From assembly GCF_014898055.3 (NCBI RefSeq), contig NW_023605194.1:62993361-63057360 (forward strand): DNA of 64,000 bases. Direction: 5' to 3'. Of this stretch, positions 1-11,666 are shown one piece after another (within the stretch, counting starts at the first letter, position 1; every line of letters begins with the position of its first letter). The translations under genes and the position numbers were made by a program. The notes beneath the pieces are model-generated. The model was given only the letters and a program-made list of their open reading frames with translations, had not been told where the DNA came from and did not search any database. The DNA comes from Talpa occidentalis. Lineage: Eukaryota > Chordata > Mammalia > Eulipotyphla > Talpidae.

Positions 1-197
1 CGCCAGGGAGCAATCCACATGGCACAGCAGACCTCTCCTGCCGTGCCTGCTGCTCCCCTCAACAGTGTATTTCGTTGGTCTGCCGGTTCTGTTCCCCACT
101 CTGGCCCTAGTGAATTCTCTCACCCTCCCGCACTTCTGACTGTACCCAGTGCTTGTATAAATAAATTTTAAAAATCTTAAAAAAAAAATTAAAAAAA
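1..197 (+). mobile_element. SINE, T1, cut by window edge
   Basis: Begins inside the body (CGCCAGGGAGC) and ends with AAATAAATTTT and an A-rich run. Confidence 0.85.
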
Positions 198-218
198 AGA
201 ATGAGAATACCCTGTTTA

Positions 219-484
219 TTTTTTTTAAAGATTCATTTATTTATGCATACAAGAGCTGGGGTACAGACAGAGATGCAAGGGGTGAGAGGACTCACCAGAG
301 ACAGAGTGGGGAACAGAACAGGCAGACTGAAACACGCTGCTGAGGGGAGCAGCGGGTGAGACAGGAGAGGTCTGCTTCGCATTTGGGTTTCTCCCTGGCT
401 GGCCAAGGGATCGAACTTGTGCTGCAGAGGTTGGGATTGCTTCACACTGCGGTGATTAACCCCTTGCGCTACCAGGGAGGCCTA
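219..484 (-). mobile_element. SINE, old type
   Basis: Target duplication AGAATACCCTGTTTA at 204-218 and 485-499. Confidence 0.9.
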
Positions 485-530
485 AGAATACCCTGTTTAA
501 AAGGACTGATAGAGAATGTTTACCCACTCT

Positions 531-838
531 TTTTTTTTTTTTAAGAGGCATGTTATTTATTTATTTATTTTGTTTGTTTGTTTTGTTTATACATGCACTG
601 GGTACAGTCAGAGGCACGGGAGGGTGAGAGAATTCACCAGAGCCAGAGCGGGGAGCAGAGCAGGCAGAAGGACCCAAGTACACTGCTGAGGGGAGCAGCA
701 GGCGGCAGGAGAGGTCTGCGCGCCATGTGGGACCCTCCTCTGGTGGCCGGGGAGCAGCCGGGGATCGAACCGGCGCCGCAGAGGCTGCGGGCAGCTTCGT
801 AACCCAGCGCTCAACCGCTGCGCCACCGGGGAGGCCCT
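531..838 (-). mobile_element. SINE, T2
   Basis: Target duplication TGTTTACCCACTCTT at about 518-532 and 839-853. The antisense tail shows AGAGGCATG. Confidence 0.9.
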
Positions 839-1221
839 GTTTACCCACTCTTACTTTGTGACCCCTCCATGTTGTGATTCCTCCACCTGACCGTTAATTA
901 CCTCTTCTTTTTTCCTTCATAGGAGCTCCCGACCTGGGTATCTCCTCAGGACATGCATGGGGTTTCAAAGCAGAACCTGTGCTCCCTGAAATGCAGTACT
1001 TTGCCTTTTCAATAAACAGTGCATTGCCTTTTCAATGACTTCCTGAATTTTCAGGTTAACAAGCTTTTTAGGAAATTTTGTACTGTAGTAGACAACAGAT
1101 GACTGTGGAGTCATACAGACTTAGAGTTAACCTTAGCTGCATTGTTTCAGAAATAACGGACCGTGAATAATGGTTTACATCACTCAGTCTCAGTTTCTTC
1201 TCTTTCAAAAAGAGAATAACA
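839..1221. other. Unassigned, with a terminal-exon-like stretch
   Basis: Mostly unique. TTTTTTCCTTCATAG at about 908-922 is acceptor-like and AATAAA follows at about 1011, so a noncoding terminal exon is conceivable. 1085-1210 looks MIR-like. No coding potential seen. Confidence 0.3.
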
Positions 1222-1536
1222 GGGCCTCCCCAGTGGCGCAGCGGTTGAGCGCTGGGTTACGAAGCTGCCCGCAGCCTCCGCAGCGCCGGTTCGATCCCCG
1301 GCTGCTCCCCGGCCACCGGAGGAGGGTCCCGCATGGCGCGCAGACCTCTCCTGCCGCCCGCTGCTCCCCTCAGCAGTGTACTTCGGTCCTTCTGCCTGCT
1401 CTGCTCCCCGCTCTGCCTCTGGTGAATTCTCTCACCCTCCCGCACTTCTGACTGTACCCAGTGCATGTATAAGCAAAAACAAACAAACAAACAAATAAAT
1501 AAATAAATAAAACATGCCTCTATTAAAAAAAAAAAA
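1222..1536 (+). mobile_element. SINE, T2
   Basis: Full length, from GGGCCTCCCC to an A-run. Target duplication AGAGAATAACAG. Confidence 0.9.
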
Positions 1537-2204
1537 GAGAGAGAGAATAACAGCTGCACACAAAGCAGGCTCCTTTTATCTTCCTGTTCTGCCATTATTC
1601 GTGTGTAGTTTTCACTTCTTAGGTTACATGGTGCTTATAGCGTCTATAATCATTGCTTCTGTGTTCTAGACAGGAAGAAGGGAAGAGAGTAGAGGTTTAA
1701 AGGCACTTGTCAGGTGAGTATGTCCTTTATCAAAATTCAATAGCTTTCCTAGAAGTCATACCTACTAGATTTTTGCTTATTGGTCATATTAACCATCCTT
1801 GACTGTGAGGCAACTTGGGAAATATTTTTTTTTTTTTAGCTGAACACATTCCATTCCATCTACTGATATACTACTGTGAATGGAACATTGACTACAGGGT
1901 TTTTTAAAAAGCGGCAATATCTGCCAAAATGTTTAATAATCCTAGATATTATGCTTTTATCTTAGCTGTTTTTTTCTTAGCTGTTTTTTTCCTGTATGTA
2001 TCAATGTATGTATGTGTGTGTGGTTTGTGTGCATGTGAATATGTGGGCAATCTGATTTCTTGCCCACTTAAATGGTATATCAGAAGTATACTCTGCCTTG
2101 GTAGAGTTCATGAAAGGCTAAATTTTTTAAAAAGTATACAAAAAAAGTATCTTTGGTTTTGCTTTTTGCTGAAATTTGCTACAATAACAATACTATTATA
2201 ATTA

Positions 2205-2700
2205 TAATAATAGCTAAAACATTTACTGAGCATTTACCTTGTGTCAGACACTGGACAAAGTATATCGTTATACTCACCATAAAAATACTACAAGACAGGG
2301 CCTCCCCAGTGGCGCAGCGGTTGAGCGCTGGATTGCAAAGCTGCCCGCAGCCTCTGCAGTGCTGGTTGGATCCCCGGCTGCTCCCCAGCCACCGAAGGAG
2401 GGTCCCACATGGCGCGCAGACCTCTCCTGCCACCCGCTGCTCCCCTCAGCAGTGTACTTCGGTCCTTCTGCCTGCTCTGCTCCCCGCTCTGGCTCTGGTG
2501 AATTCTCTCACCCTCCTGCGCTTCTGACTGTACCCAGTGCTTGTATAAATAATAAATAAATCTAAAAAAAAAAAAATACTACAAGACAGACTCTATACTC
2601 CCTACTTTATCATCATATGGAAGAGAACTGATGCTGAAAGAAAATAATATGTTTAAGATTGCAAAATAAATACAGAGTGGGGTCAACATTTGGATTTTGA
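2205..2700 (+). mobile_element. MIR/L2-type remnant split by a SINE
   Basis: CATTTACTGAGCATTTACCT and TGTGTCAGACACTGG lie before a SINE at 2298-2574; MIR-like sequence (AGAGAACTGATGCTGAAAG) resumes after it. Confidence 0.55.
2298..2574 (+). mobile_element. SINE, T1
   Basis: Target duplication AAATACTACAAGACAG on both sides; inserted in a MIR/L2 remnant. Confidence 0.92.
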
Positions 2701-2835
2701 TCTGATTGTTAGGGGAGGTGTCATTTTCGCCACCCCAACTTTACTGGACTTCCTAAGCTGGGAAACTACTGGGAATCAGTGGTGGAGCTAAGAGGCCAGG
2801 TGAAGCTATTCAATCTATAACACAGAAGGCAGGTG

Positions 2836-3032
2836 AGCCCTCCCTGGTGGCAGAAGGGGTTAAGTACTGCACTGTGAAGCTATCCGCAGTCACTGCACCA
2901 CAAGTTTGATCCCCAGCCAATGAGGTAACCGATATGGCGCAGCAGACCTCTCCTGTCTCGCCCACTGCTCCCCTCAGCAGTATATTTCAGTCAATCAGCC
3001 TGTTCTGCTCCCCACTCTATCTCTGGTGAATC

Positions 3033-3095
<63 letters not shown>

Positions 3096-3172
3096 ATACA
3101 CACACACACACCCCCCTACCTCTGGCCTGTACCCCAGTTCTTGTATGCATAAATAAATAAATTTTAAAAAAA
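2836..3172 (+). mobile_element. SINE, old type, with CA microsatellite
   Basis: Target duplication near AGAAGGCAG. A CA run has expanded inside the 3' part. Confidence 0.85.
3052..3113 (+). repeat. (CA)n microsatellite
   Basis: About 30 CA units with one interruption, within the SINE at 2836-3172. Confidence 0.95.
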
Positions 3173-3501
3173 AGAAGGCAGATGGGTTCTAAAAAGATAG
3201 GACTTTTGTTTTTCTGGTTTTGACTTAAGAGACACATAAGGGACACATGAAAGAGACATGTGGGTGACAGATACGTGGGGAAGTTGATAATAGCCGCCAT
3301 TATCTTGATTTTTATTTTTGTGTCTCTCCTCTGTCCCGTACTTGCCTGGTCCTTTTCACCTGCTTCGTTCTGTTCCCCTCCATAAGGTATCTGAGACTTG
3401 GGCAAGATTTCAGGCCTCAGCAGCCCCACTGCAGACAGACCCTGTTTAGCTGGATATTTGCCCATGAAGGGATGTGTAAACTTTGGAAATTTTTAATTTT
3501 A

Positions 3502-3819
3502 TTTTTTTTTTTTTTTTTTTTTTAATGTCACAGTTTTTCTTTTTTTTAAAGATTTATTTTTATTTATTTATACAAGCACTGGGTACAGTCAGAAGCGCGG
3601 GAGGGTGAGAGAATTTACCAGAGCCAGAGCGGGGAGCAGAGCAGGCAGAAGGACCCAAGTACACTGCTGAGGGGAGCAGCGGGCGGCAGGAGAGGTCTGC
3701 GCGCCATGTGGGACCTTCCTTTGGTGGCCAGGGAGCAGCCGGGGATCGAACCGGCGCTGCAGAGGCTGCGGGCAGCTTCGCAACCCAGCGCTCAACCGCT
3801 GCGCCACCGGGGAGGCCCT
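3502..3819 (-). mobile_element. SINE, T1
   Basis: Target duplication GAAATTTTTAATTTTAT on both sides. The poly-T tail is interrupted by AATGTCACAG. Confidence 0.88.
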
Positions 3820-4192
3820 GAAATTTTTAATTTTATCAGAAAACTCTTATTAGGAAAATTCTCTCTTGTCTTCCCTCCATATGCACACCACTCTATTGAA
3901 GATATTTCATACTAAGAATCTGCTCTCTTTGTCTTTATGTGGCAAGTTGTAGGATCCCGTTTAAGATTGTGCACTTCTTAAGTTTGGGGTCCCTGTGTGC
4001 CCTCAGTCGTGTGCTAACACGATTGCAAAACTGCTCTTAGTCACCAGGTGTACTGTCAGATTGTCAAACATTTCACACCTGCTTCTGAGGATTCTTTCCA
4101 AATTTTATTTTAGAGTTCAAATCTCAGTCTCACTGTTTGGCTAGTGCCAAATGAGGGTAATTGCTGTTGATAAAAATTATGGATAGTAAAAC

Positions 4193-4660
4193 TGTTAGGG
4201 GGAAAAGGATGTCCCAAAGCTAATTCCATATAGGCTTTGTGGACTCCACCCCCACCCCAGGTCAAAGTCAAAGACACTGGGAACTCCAAATCCCATCACC
4301 ACCAAAGGGAAGGTGGCTGGGACCTGAGGGTGGGGTTAAGCAGCCAGGTGGATAGAAAAGGCAGACACGTGGGCTTTGGGAATCCCCCATTTTGGCTCTC
4401 TGCCAGCTCGCAGCTTCTGGCCAGCTCCGAGAGTGCCTTTGGGTTTCCAGGTCGGCGGATCGGGTAGGACGCATTAAAGACTTTATTTCCCTATTTTCTC
4501 CCTGAGTTGTACATTTTCCTTATTTCCTTTTCCCTTGTAAATAAACCTTTTATTAACCTTTTGTGTGTGCCTGTAGTGGAATATTAATAAGTCCTTTTTA
4601 AGCGCGCGGGTGAGGACCCACAGCCAGGAACCCGTTCAAGATCAGGGCTGCTCCGTAACA
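4193..4660 (+). mobile_element. ERV solo LTR, family A
   Basis: TGTTAGGGGG...CGTAACA ends and a 4-bp target duplication AAAC (4189-4192 and 4661-4664). AATAAA polyadenylation signal at 4540-4545. No internal retroviral sequence. A 4-bp duplication fits gammaretrovirus-like ERV1. Confidence 0.85.
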
Positions 4661-4944
4661 AAACTAGTGAGACAGTTTGATATGAAACAAGGTATATGCA
4701 TATGTTCAAAGTATCTTCACGTGATACTTAATAACTATAAAGAGAATAAAGGTAACTTTATAGTGGAGACACTAGGCAATTATGGCCATAACCAAGAAAT
4801 CAAAGTCAGCATCATTAACAAACAAACATCACATCACATGACTCTCGAAATGATGCACTGAGAAGGCCACAGTGTCGTTTCTGTACTGTTTTTGCCAAAA
4901 ATGCATAATCTGAATTTATTTTTTTTAATTTTTTTAACACCGAT

Positions 4945-5200
4945 TTTTTTAAAAGATTTATTTATTTATGCACACAAGGACTGGGGAACAGGCCAGAGAT
5001 GCAGGGGGGTGAGAGGATTCACAGCAGTCTGACTGTTCTGCTCCACCCTCTGTCTCTGGTGAATCCTCTCACCCCCCCGCATCTCTGGCCTGGATTCTCT
5101 CACCCTCCCGCGCTTCTGACTGTACCCAGTGCTGGTATAAATAAACAAATAAATCTTTAAAAGAAATAAAAAATAATAATAAAGGGGGCCTCCTGGTGGG
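4945..5200. mobile_element. Rearranged SINE pieces forming an inverted repeat
   Basis: A minus-strand 3' end (4945-5022) abuts plus-strand SINE 3' pieces (5024-5170). 4981-5022 can pair with about 5057-5097. A stub GGGCCTCCTGGTGG follows at about 5186. Confidence 0.7.
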
Positions 5201-5306
5201 GAGGGGCAGAAGCCTCTAGAACCGTCCACTATTTGCAATGAGCTTAATTAAATATTTGTTAATAGGGTAGCTGCAATGACCAAGCTTTCCGTATGCCTTG
5301 TGGTTT

Positions 5307-5893
5307 TGTTATAGGACAGGGAGAGGGGCAGCCCAAACCCCGCAAACCTGCCTATTCTACATGGGTTCTGCCATCCGCCGCATCAACACAAAACATAGGA
5401 GACTTTAATGGGAAGGAACTTTAATTAAACTAGGAAACAGTACAGGTGAGGCAAAGAGTCTAGTTTCTAAATGAAGCACCCAAAGTTACCCATCCCCTCG
5501 TGGGTAAAACTCCATCCATATGGGGTCGGCCCAGAGCAAGGCCCCAAAGCCTGCCACAAGTCTAAAACATCTTCCAGTGGGGACCCACAGAAAAGGGTCA
5601 CAAACAACCGGACAATCCCAGAAGGAAAAGAGCAAAATCAACATCAAGATAAAAGCTGCCATTGTCACCTCCCCACAGGTCTCACCCACATCTGTGTCAC
5701 CCAGTCCACGACCAAAAGACAAGCGCAGTTTCTTCACGTGTCTCTAGGCTCCATGCGCCTCCTCCAGGTCTCCTTGCTCCATCCTGCTTCCTTCCTCTGT
5801 CTCTTCCTGCAGCTTCTTCTCTTGCTGCTCAGCTCCACCCTCCCTTGGGTGGGGCAGGGAACCTCCCCCTTTCCTGGGGACCACCCTGTTACA
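5307..5893 (-). mobile_element. ERV solo LTR, family B, copy 1
   Basis: 587 bp with TG...CA ends and a 4-bp duplication GTTT (5303-5306 and 5894-5897). Orientation is taken from ATTAAA polyadenylation-like signals on the minus strand. The 70-160 aa open frames inside are shadows without retroviral protein similarity. Confidence 0.8.
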
Positions 5894-5920
5894 GTTTTAT
5901 CATATAAAAGTAACAGAGCA

Positions 5921-6196
5921 GGGCCTCCCCCGTGGCGCAGCGGTTGAGCCCTGGGTTGCAAAGCTGCCCGCAGCCTCTGCAGCACCGGTTCGATCCCCAG
6001 CTGCTCCCCGGCCACCGGAGGAGGGTCCCACATGGCGCGCAGACCTCTCCTGCCTGCCGCCCGCTGCTCCCCTCAGCAGTGTACTTCGGTCCTTCTGCCT
6101 GCTCTGCTCCCCGCTCTGGTGAATTCTCTCGCTCTCCCGTGCTTCTGACTGTACCCAGTGCTTGTATAAATAAATAAATAAATCTTTAAAAAATAA
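5921..6196 (+). mobile_element. SINE, T1
   Basis: GGGCCTCCCCCGTGGCGCAG head; flanks AAAAGTAA on both sides. Lies 27 bp after a solo LTR. Confidence 0.88.
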
Positions 6197-6530
6197 AAGT
6201 AAAGTAATAATAAAAAAAAAACCTACCACATTCCTTGGGCCAGATGGCACCATGCTCAGTGGTGCCAGATCTAACAGCTATTTACAACCTAAAAAGCTTA
6301 CATTTGTATTTTCATTATAATTTTCTGGCGAATGAAAGAAAGATGTTTTGTGCAAATAAAACCAATGTACTATGACATTTACCATCATATAGAATTATCT
6401 TGGGAAGGGCTTTTTTTTCTAATTCACACAAACTACACGCCGAAGCCATAGCACTATTCCATACCCTCCAAAGCCACTATCAAGGTACAACTTCTCTAGA
6501 TTAGATCTATTCCCAGGCCATTTCTGGAAG

Positions 6531-7014
6531 TGTTGTAGAGCAACCCCGATACAAAACGGGGTGCCTGACTGTGGGTCCTCACCCGCGCGCTTAAAAGGAC
6601 TTATCAATGCTCTACTGCAGGCACACGTGAAAGGTTAATAAAAGGTTTATTTACAACGGAAAGGGAAATGAGGAAATGTACAGCTCTGGGAGAAAAGTGG
6701 GAGACAAAGTTTTAAATGAGTCCTACCCGATCCGCCGATCAGGAATCCCAAAATGGCGCTCTCAGAGTTGGCCGCCAGCCAGGAGCGGTGAAGCCAGGAG
6801 GCAAGCGATCGCGAGCCAGAGAGAGAGCAAGGCCCACGTGTTTGGTTTTTATATCCAACCTGGCTGCCCAACTCCACCCTCAGGTCCCAGCCACCCTCCC
6901 CTTGGTGGTGATGGGATTTGTCTTTCCCAATGTCCTGATGGCTTTAGTCTGGAGTGGGGGTGGAGTCCACAAAGCCTGTATGAGATTATCTCAGGACTTC
7001 CTTTCCCCCTAACA
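6531..7014 (-). mobile_element. ERV solo LTR, family A, inverted copy
   Basis: Reverse-complement relative of the 4193-4660 LTR, with matching termini and a 4-bp duplication GAAG (6527-6530 and 7015-7018). Its polyadenylation signal reads as TTTATT at 6646-6651. Confidence 0.85.
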
Positions 7015-7018
7015 GAAG

Positions 7019-8638
7019 GACGGATAACTCCTCCTCATCCCTCTTCCAGCAACAGAATGGAAACTTTATTTTAGATGTTCAAATGTTCTAAGAGCTACGT
7101 CCAACATGGCTGTAGGAAAATTACATTATGAGACAATGTATAATGAGGAATTATAGCAGGAGCAGTTTTTAGATTAAAAAGATAGGGGATTCTCAAAATT
7201 TCGCCCAAAGGGAAAGTCATTTCGTTTTTCCTCTCCCTTACATAACACATATAAAATGATTTGCGGTGTCTTGTTTTTTTCCATTTAAAAATTCTTTAAT
7301 CGTGTTCTCATTCTGTTTCTGACACGCGGTGGCTTATGTAAGCATAAACCATGTGAAAATTCCAAGTTTAATTCAGATTCTGGCCTTGAGACACACTGTT
7401 TATCTCATTGACGTTAATGGACTGTCCTTCTGTAGGTGAAAGTTCTGGATTTGAATTATAAACTCGGTTAAGACTAAAGTCCCTGGATATCATCCACTTG
7501 GGGCCCAGGAGAAGAGTAACATCAGGTAGGATATTTGAGTTTTCAGTAACAGAAAACCCAGATTAAAGTAGCTTAAACAATGAGCAAGCTTATTAACAAG
7601 CAACCCAGAGCTCAGAAGTGCTCTGGACCTAATGCCATAAAGGCTGCGCATGGAGTCTCTGATATTCTCTTGGTCCAGCCTTCCTCTGTGTATCAGATTG
7701 TTTCCATGTAAGTGAAGACGCATTCTTTGTTCATGTTCTACAGGATTAAAAGAAAACCATTCACCCAGCCCCAGCTCTCAGCTGGAATCTGCAGCTGCCC
7801 CTCTCCCCTGCCCAGGGAAACCTGCCCCACAACATTTGGAGCTTGATCTAGCTCATGTGTTCTATTTGGGCGGTACACATGCAAGAAGAGTGTGAATCCT
7901 TGCTCCGCCTCTTACTACTGTGGTCTTTGGCTCTATGGTTATTTCATTTGGATCAAATGGTTATTTCATTTTTGTGGCAGAACAATGTATTGAGAAGTTT
8001 TCATATTCTCCATATCTTGTGTTCACCACTCCCTTTCTAGGAAGGAGACTCTCACCCTGGAATTCTCTTGCCTTGAAGTTTTTTGCACAAGGACAACAAA
8101 TTTCCATTCCACTGAGCAGCTTTATTTTTGTAAAAGTTCACTCTGCCAGATTCTGCTAAGTGTTCCTAGAAGGAGAGGAGAAAGGGATACTCTTCAAGGG
8201 CATCAAGAAGGAAGAGAGAAAAATCTCCCTGTCACAAAAGTGGGGGGTACTAAGGTGAGAGGATTCCTGTGAGTTGAGAATTCTGGGTGTGCTGGCCAGA
8301 GAGGAGGGAGCCAGAACTAGAGAGCATGGCTGTGTGGTGAGATGGACTTGAGATACTGAATCATAGGGACAGGGACCTCATCCTCTCAAAGATGCTTGTT
8401 GTTAGACAAAGGAAGCTTTTCTGTTGCAGAAAATCCAGCAGATACTTGTGCAGGTGGAAGAGATGAAAGGACAGACTGTCTCCGAGCTTTAGCACCAGGC
8501 AAGACCAAGACCCCTGGACCAAGTCCTGGGACGGAAGCCCCCTGTGACTAAGATGACATTTCCTGACAATCAAGTAGAATCACAGAGGAGTTATTTTTAG
8601 TTACATTTAAGAAAATAAAATAACTGGACATTTCTCTC
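7019..8638. other. Intergenic, no gene seen
   Basis: Mixed unique sequence. 7540-7730 looks like an old dispersed repeat and about 7880-7950 has a weak MIR flavour. No convincing coding, RNA or promoter signal. Confidence 0.4.
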
Positions 8639-8911
8639 TTTTTTTAATTAAAGATTTATTTTTGTTTATGCATACAAGAACTGGGGGGTAGGCCAGAGGT
8701 GAGGAGGGTGAGAGGATTCACCAGAAACAGAGTGGGGACCAAAACAGGCAGATCTACTGAAATACATTGCTGAAGGGAGCAGCGGGCGAGACAGAAGAGG
8801 TCTGCTGTGCCATATGTGGGTAGCTCCCTGGCCGGGGATTGAACTCATGCTGCAATGGCTGGGGGTAGCTTGATAGCATTGAGACTTTAACCCCTGCAAC
8901 ACCAAGGAGAC
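8639..8911 (-). mobile_element. SINE, old type
   Basis: Diverged; flanks ACTGGAC-TTTCT on both sides. Confidence 0.85.
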
Positions 8912-9214
8912 CCACTGGACTTTTCTTACACATTTAAATTTGTGCACATTCCTGCTATGTCTATCTGACCCTTGAATTTTTCACCATATTCTAGAGACCC
9001 AAACTCTTGACTCCTAAGGTCACATGAAGATTGAGTGAGGTTAATATGAGTGCCACGAAAAGTGCTTAGGCATATTTAATAGATGCTCAGTTGCTGCTAA
9101 TTCTCTTTAAGTTACTTTTTTTTTTACTTCTTTCTCTCTAAGATGGGATTGTCAGAATAGCACAGCTGGTATCAGGACTTGAATTAGAGAAGGTCAACAG
9201 GCAATGTTGTCAAT

Positions 9215-9290
9215 AGCAGTGATGATGATAGCTACCATTTAAAAGAATCTATTATGGGCCAGACACTCCTAAACTATAATCAGGTCAGTG
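9215..9290 (+). mobile_element. MIR-like remnant
   Basis: AGCTACCATTTAAAAGAATC and TTATGGGCCAGACACTCC resemble the MIR core. Confidence 0.4.
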
Positions 9291-9299
9291 GTTTTTTGG

Positions 9300-9547
9300 G
9301 TTTTTTTTTTAAAGATTTATTTATTTATACAAGAACTGGGGTATAGGCCAGAGGCACGGGAGGGTGAGAGAATCCACCAGAGACAGAGTGGGGAGCAGAA
9401 CAGGCAGATGGACTGAAGACACTACTGAAGGGAGCAGCGGGCGAGGCAGGAGAGGTCTGCCAAGCCATGTGGGTTGCTCCCCAGCCAGCCGGGAATCAAA
9501 CCGGCTCTGCAGAGGCTGCGGACAGCTTCACAGTGCTGTGCTCAACC
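9300..9547 (-). mobile_element. SINE, intermediate, 5'-truncated
   Basis: The tRNA head stops at CTCAACCC; the last 25 bp or so (GGGCCTCC end) are missing. Confidence 0.82.
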
Positions 9548-9809
9548 CAGTTTTTATTCTGACTCTGGTCTCAGAGCCTGAAGAACGGAAACAGAAAGAC
9601 TAAAAGTTCTCAGCTTCTGCTAGCTCCCATGGGCTGTTTGTTATAGGGAAAGACTGGAATGGTATTTTCTTTCAACATATAACATCCCCTCAGGTAACAG
9701 GGAGAGAGAAAGAGGTCATTTTGCACCTTAACTTGAGAAGGATGAGGATAGAAAAGGATGAAGTGAGCTAGACCTAGGCATCAGGGTTAAAAATTAGACC
9801 ATATACTGA

Positions 9810-10185
9810 AGAATTTTGTATTTTTTTAAAATTGAGATACTACTGGGGTACCCCCATCAGGTATTGCCATTGTAGTGCACCCCACCAACTCACCCATATT
9901 CCACCACCATAGACCATTGTGCTTCCTCCCTTCTTTATAGGATTTTATATTTTTTTAAAAACTGGTTTTTGCTGACTACAAAACTAAAGGGGGTCAGGGG
10001 GGAGGGGTAAGAAGAAAGTCTCCAAGTATTCATTGTTTTTCCTGTTTCTTCTATTTGATTTCTAACTTTATGGAATTATGGTCAGAGAGACCATTTGGTA
10101 TAATTTCCATTTTTGTAGTTTTATTGATGATTGACCTGTGTCCCCATAAATGGGCTATTCTTGAACTTGTTCATGTGCAGGGATT
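9810..10185 (-). mobile_element. Antisense L1, part before nested insertion
   Basis: L1 3' UTR-like and ORF2 antisense sequence that appears to resume at about 10490 after a plus-strand L1 tail. Confidence 0.6.
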
Positions 10186-10489
10186 ATGCTGTGAAATAAG
10201 TCAGAAAGAAAAAGAAAACTATCAGATGGTTTCACTTGTATGTGGAATCTAGAGAAACCTTACAAAGTGCCAGAAAAACATAAAATATGCAAGATCTGAG
10301 GCCTATAGCAGGGGAGAGGGAGGACAAGGGGTCATAAAAGGGAAAGGAAGAGCACAAGGAACTATGGTGATGGGTCTTGGGGCTGTGAAGGTGAGAACTA
10401 CACACCCAAGGGAGAAATCAAATACTGTACAAAAATGAACAACGATGTAAGAAAATAAATTTAATTATGAATTTATTTATAAATTTATA
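10186..10489 (+). mobile_element. L1 3' end (plus) nested in antisense L1
   Basis: Reads GTGAAATAAGTCAGAAAGAA, the ORF2 C-terminal coding stretch, then 3' UTR and an A-rich end. Orientation is opposite to both flanks. Confidence 0.65.
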
Positions 10490-10977
10490 TGTGTGCATAA
10501 TTTTTGGGTGAAGTGTTCTGCAGATGTCAGTCAAAGCTTTTTGGTCTAGCTCCTCATTTAAGGCTATTGTTTCCTTATTTTTTGTCTTCTTGATTTGTCT
10601 GTTGTTGTAAATGGGTTCTTAAGGTCCCTTAGTATCATTCTGTTGTTATCAATACCTCTCTTTAGTTCTGTTAATTTTTTTATGTATCTCAGTGTGTTAT
10701 CATTTGGTCCATATTTATGTTACTTCTCATTTTATTAGACCCTTAATCAGAATATATGTCCATCTTGATCGCTTCCTACCTTTTTTCCTTTGAAAGTCTA
10801 CATTATCTGTATAAGTATAGCTGTTCCTAAATTTTAGTGTTTGTACTTTTTTTACTTTTCATTTGCTTATAGGACTGTCTTCCAGTCTTGCATTCTTAAG
10901 CCTGTGCTTATCTTTGTTGGTAAGATAAGTTTCTTGTAAATAGGAGAAGGTTGGACTTTGTTTAAAAATCCCATTCA

Positions 10978-11256
10978 ACCTCCCTGGTGGTGCAAGGGGT
11001 TAAGATGCAACCTATGAAGCTATCTGCAGCCACTTCAGCACGAGTTTGATCCCTGGTCAGGGAGAAACCCACATGGCTAAGCAGACCTCTCCTGACTCGC
11101 CCACTGCTCCCCTTAGCAGTGTATTTCGATCAATCTGCCTGTTCGGTTCCCCACTCTGTCTCTGGTGAATCCTCTCACCCACCCTCTGTCCTGTACCACA
11201 GCTCTTGTACACATAAATAAATAAATCTTTAAAAAATAAATAAAAATTAAAAAAAA
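10978..11256 (+). mobile_element. SINE, old type
   Basis: Target duplication AAAAATCCCATTCA on both sides, in antisense L1. Confidence 0.9.
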
Positions 11257-11666
11257 TAAAAATCCCATTCAGGCACTCTACACCTTTTGACTGATGAATT
11301 CAGACAATTCATGTGTAAGGTGATAACTGAGATATAAATGCTCATTGCTATTTTGTTATTTTTTGGTTTGGGGGCGGTTGTGGGTTTTTGGTTTTTCTTG
11401 TCTTTTTTCATTTTATTAAGTCTTCCTATTATGTTTTATTTAGGTTCCATTTCCATTGTCTTATGTGTTATACTTTTAAATTTTTGTTTGAAGGGTCTAT
11501 AGAGGCTGGTATATGATGGACCATTTGTGGACCAGTAGCATGGCCTAGTCTCCAGCTTGTTCTGATGGGCTGCAATGTCACTCTCCTCTGTGTTAAGTAA
11601 TTTGGTGTCCTTTACCTCTATATTTATTGTTCTCTTGCTTTATAATAACCCCTTTAAGACTTCTTT

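Noticed and set aside
1222..1300. tRNA gene at SINE heads
   Set aside because: A and B boxes are present but there is no complete cloverleaf, and the pattern recurs at every SINE.
1660..1720. Exon-like pattern TGTTCTAG|ACAGGAAG...TGTCAG|GTGAGTAT
   Set aside because: No open frame link to any exon; the purine-rich sequence resembles old dispersed repeats. Chance splice-like borders are common.
3052..3465. 137-codon minus-strand frame
   Set aside because: Its end is a translated CA microsatellite and the rest is SINE and unique sequence with no family resemblance.
5471..5947. 158-codon frame and its near copy at 11831-12277
   Set aside because: Both lie wholly inside the two family B solo LTRs, and similarity between them follows from LTR identity. 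No retroviral or cellular protein is recognised.
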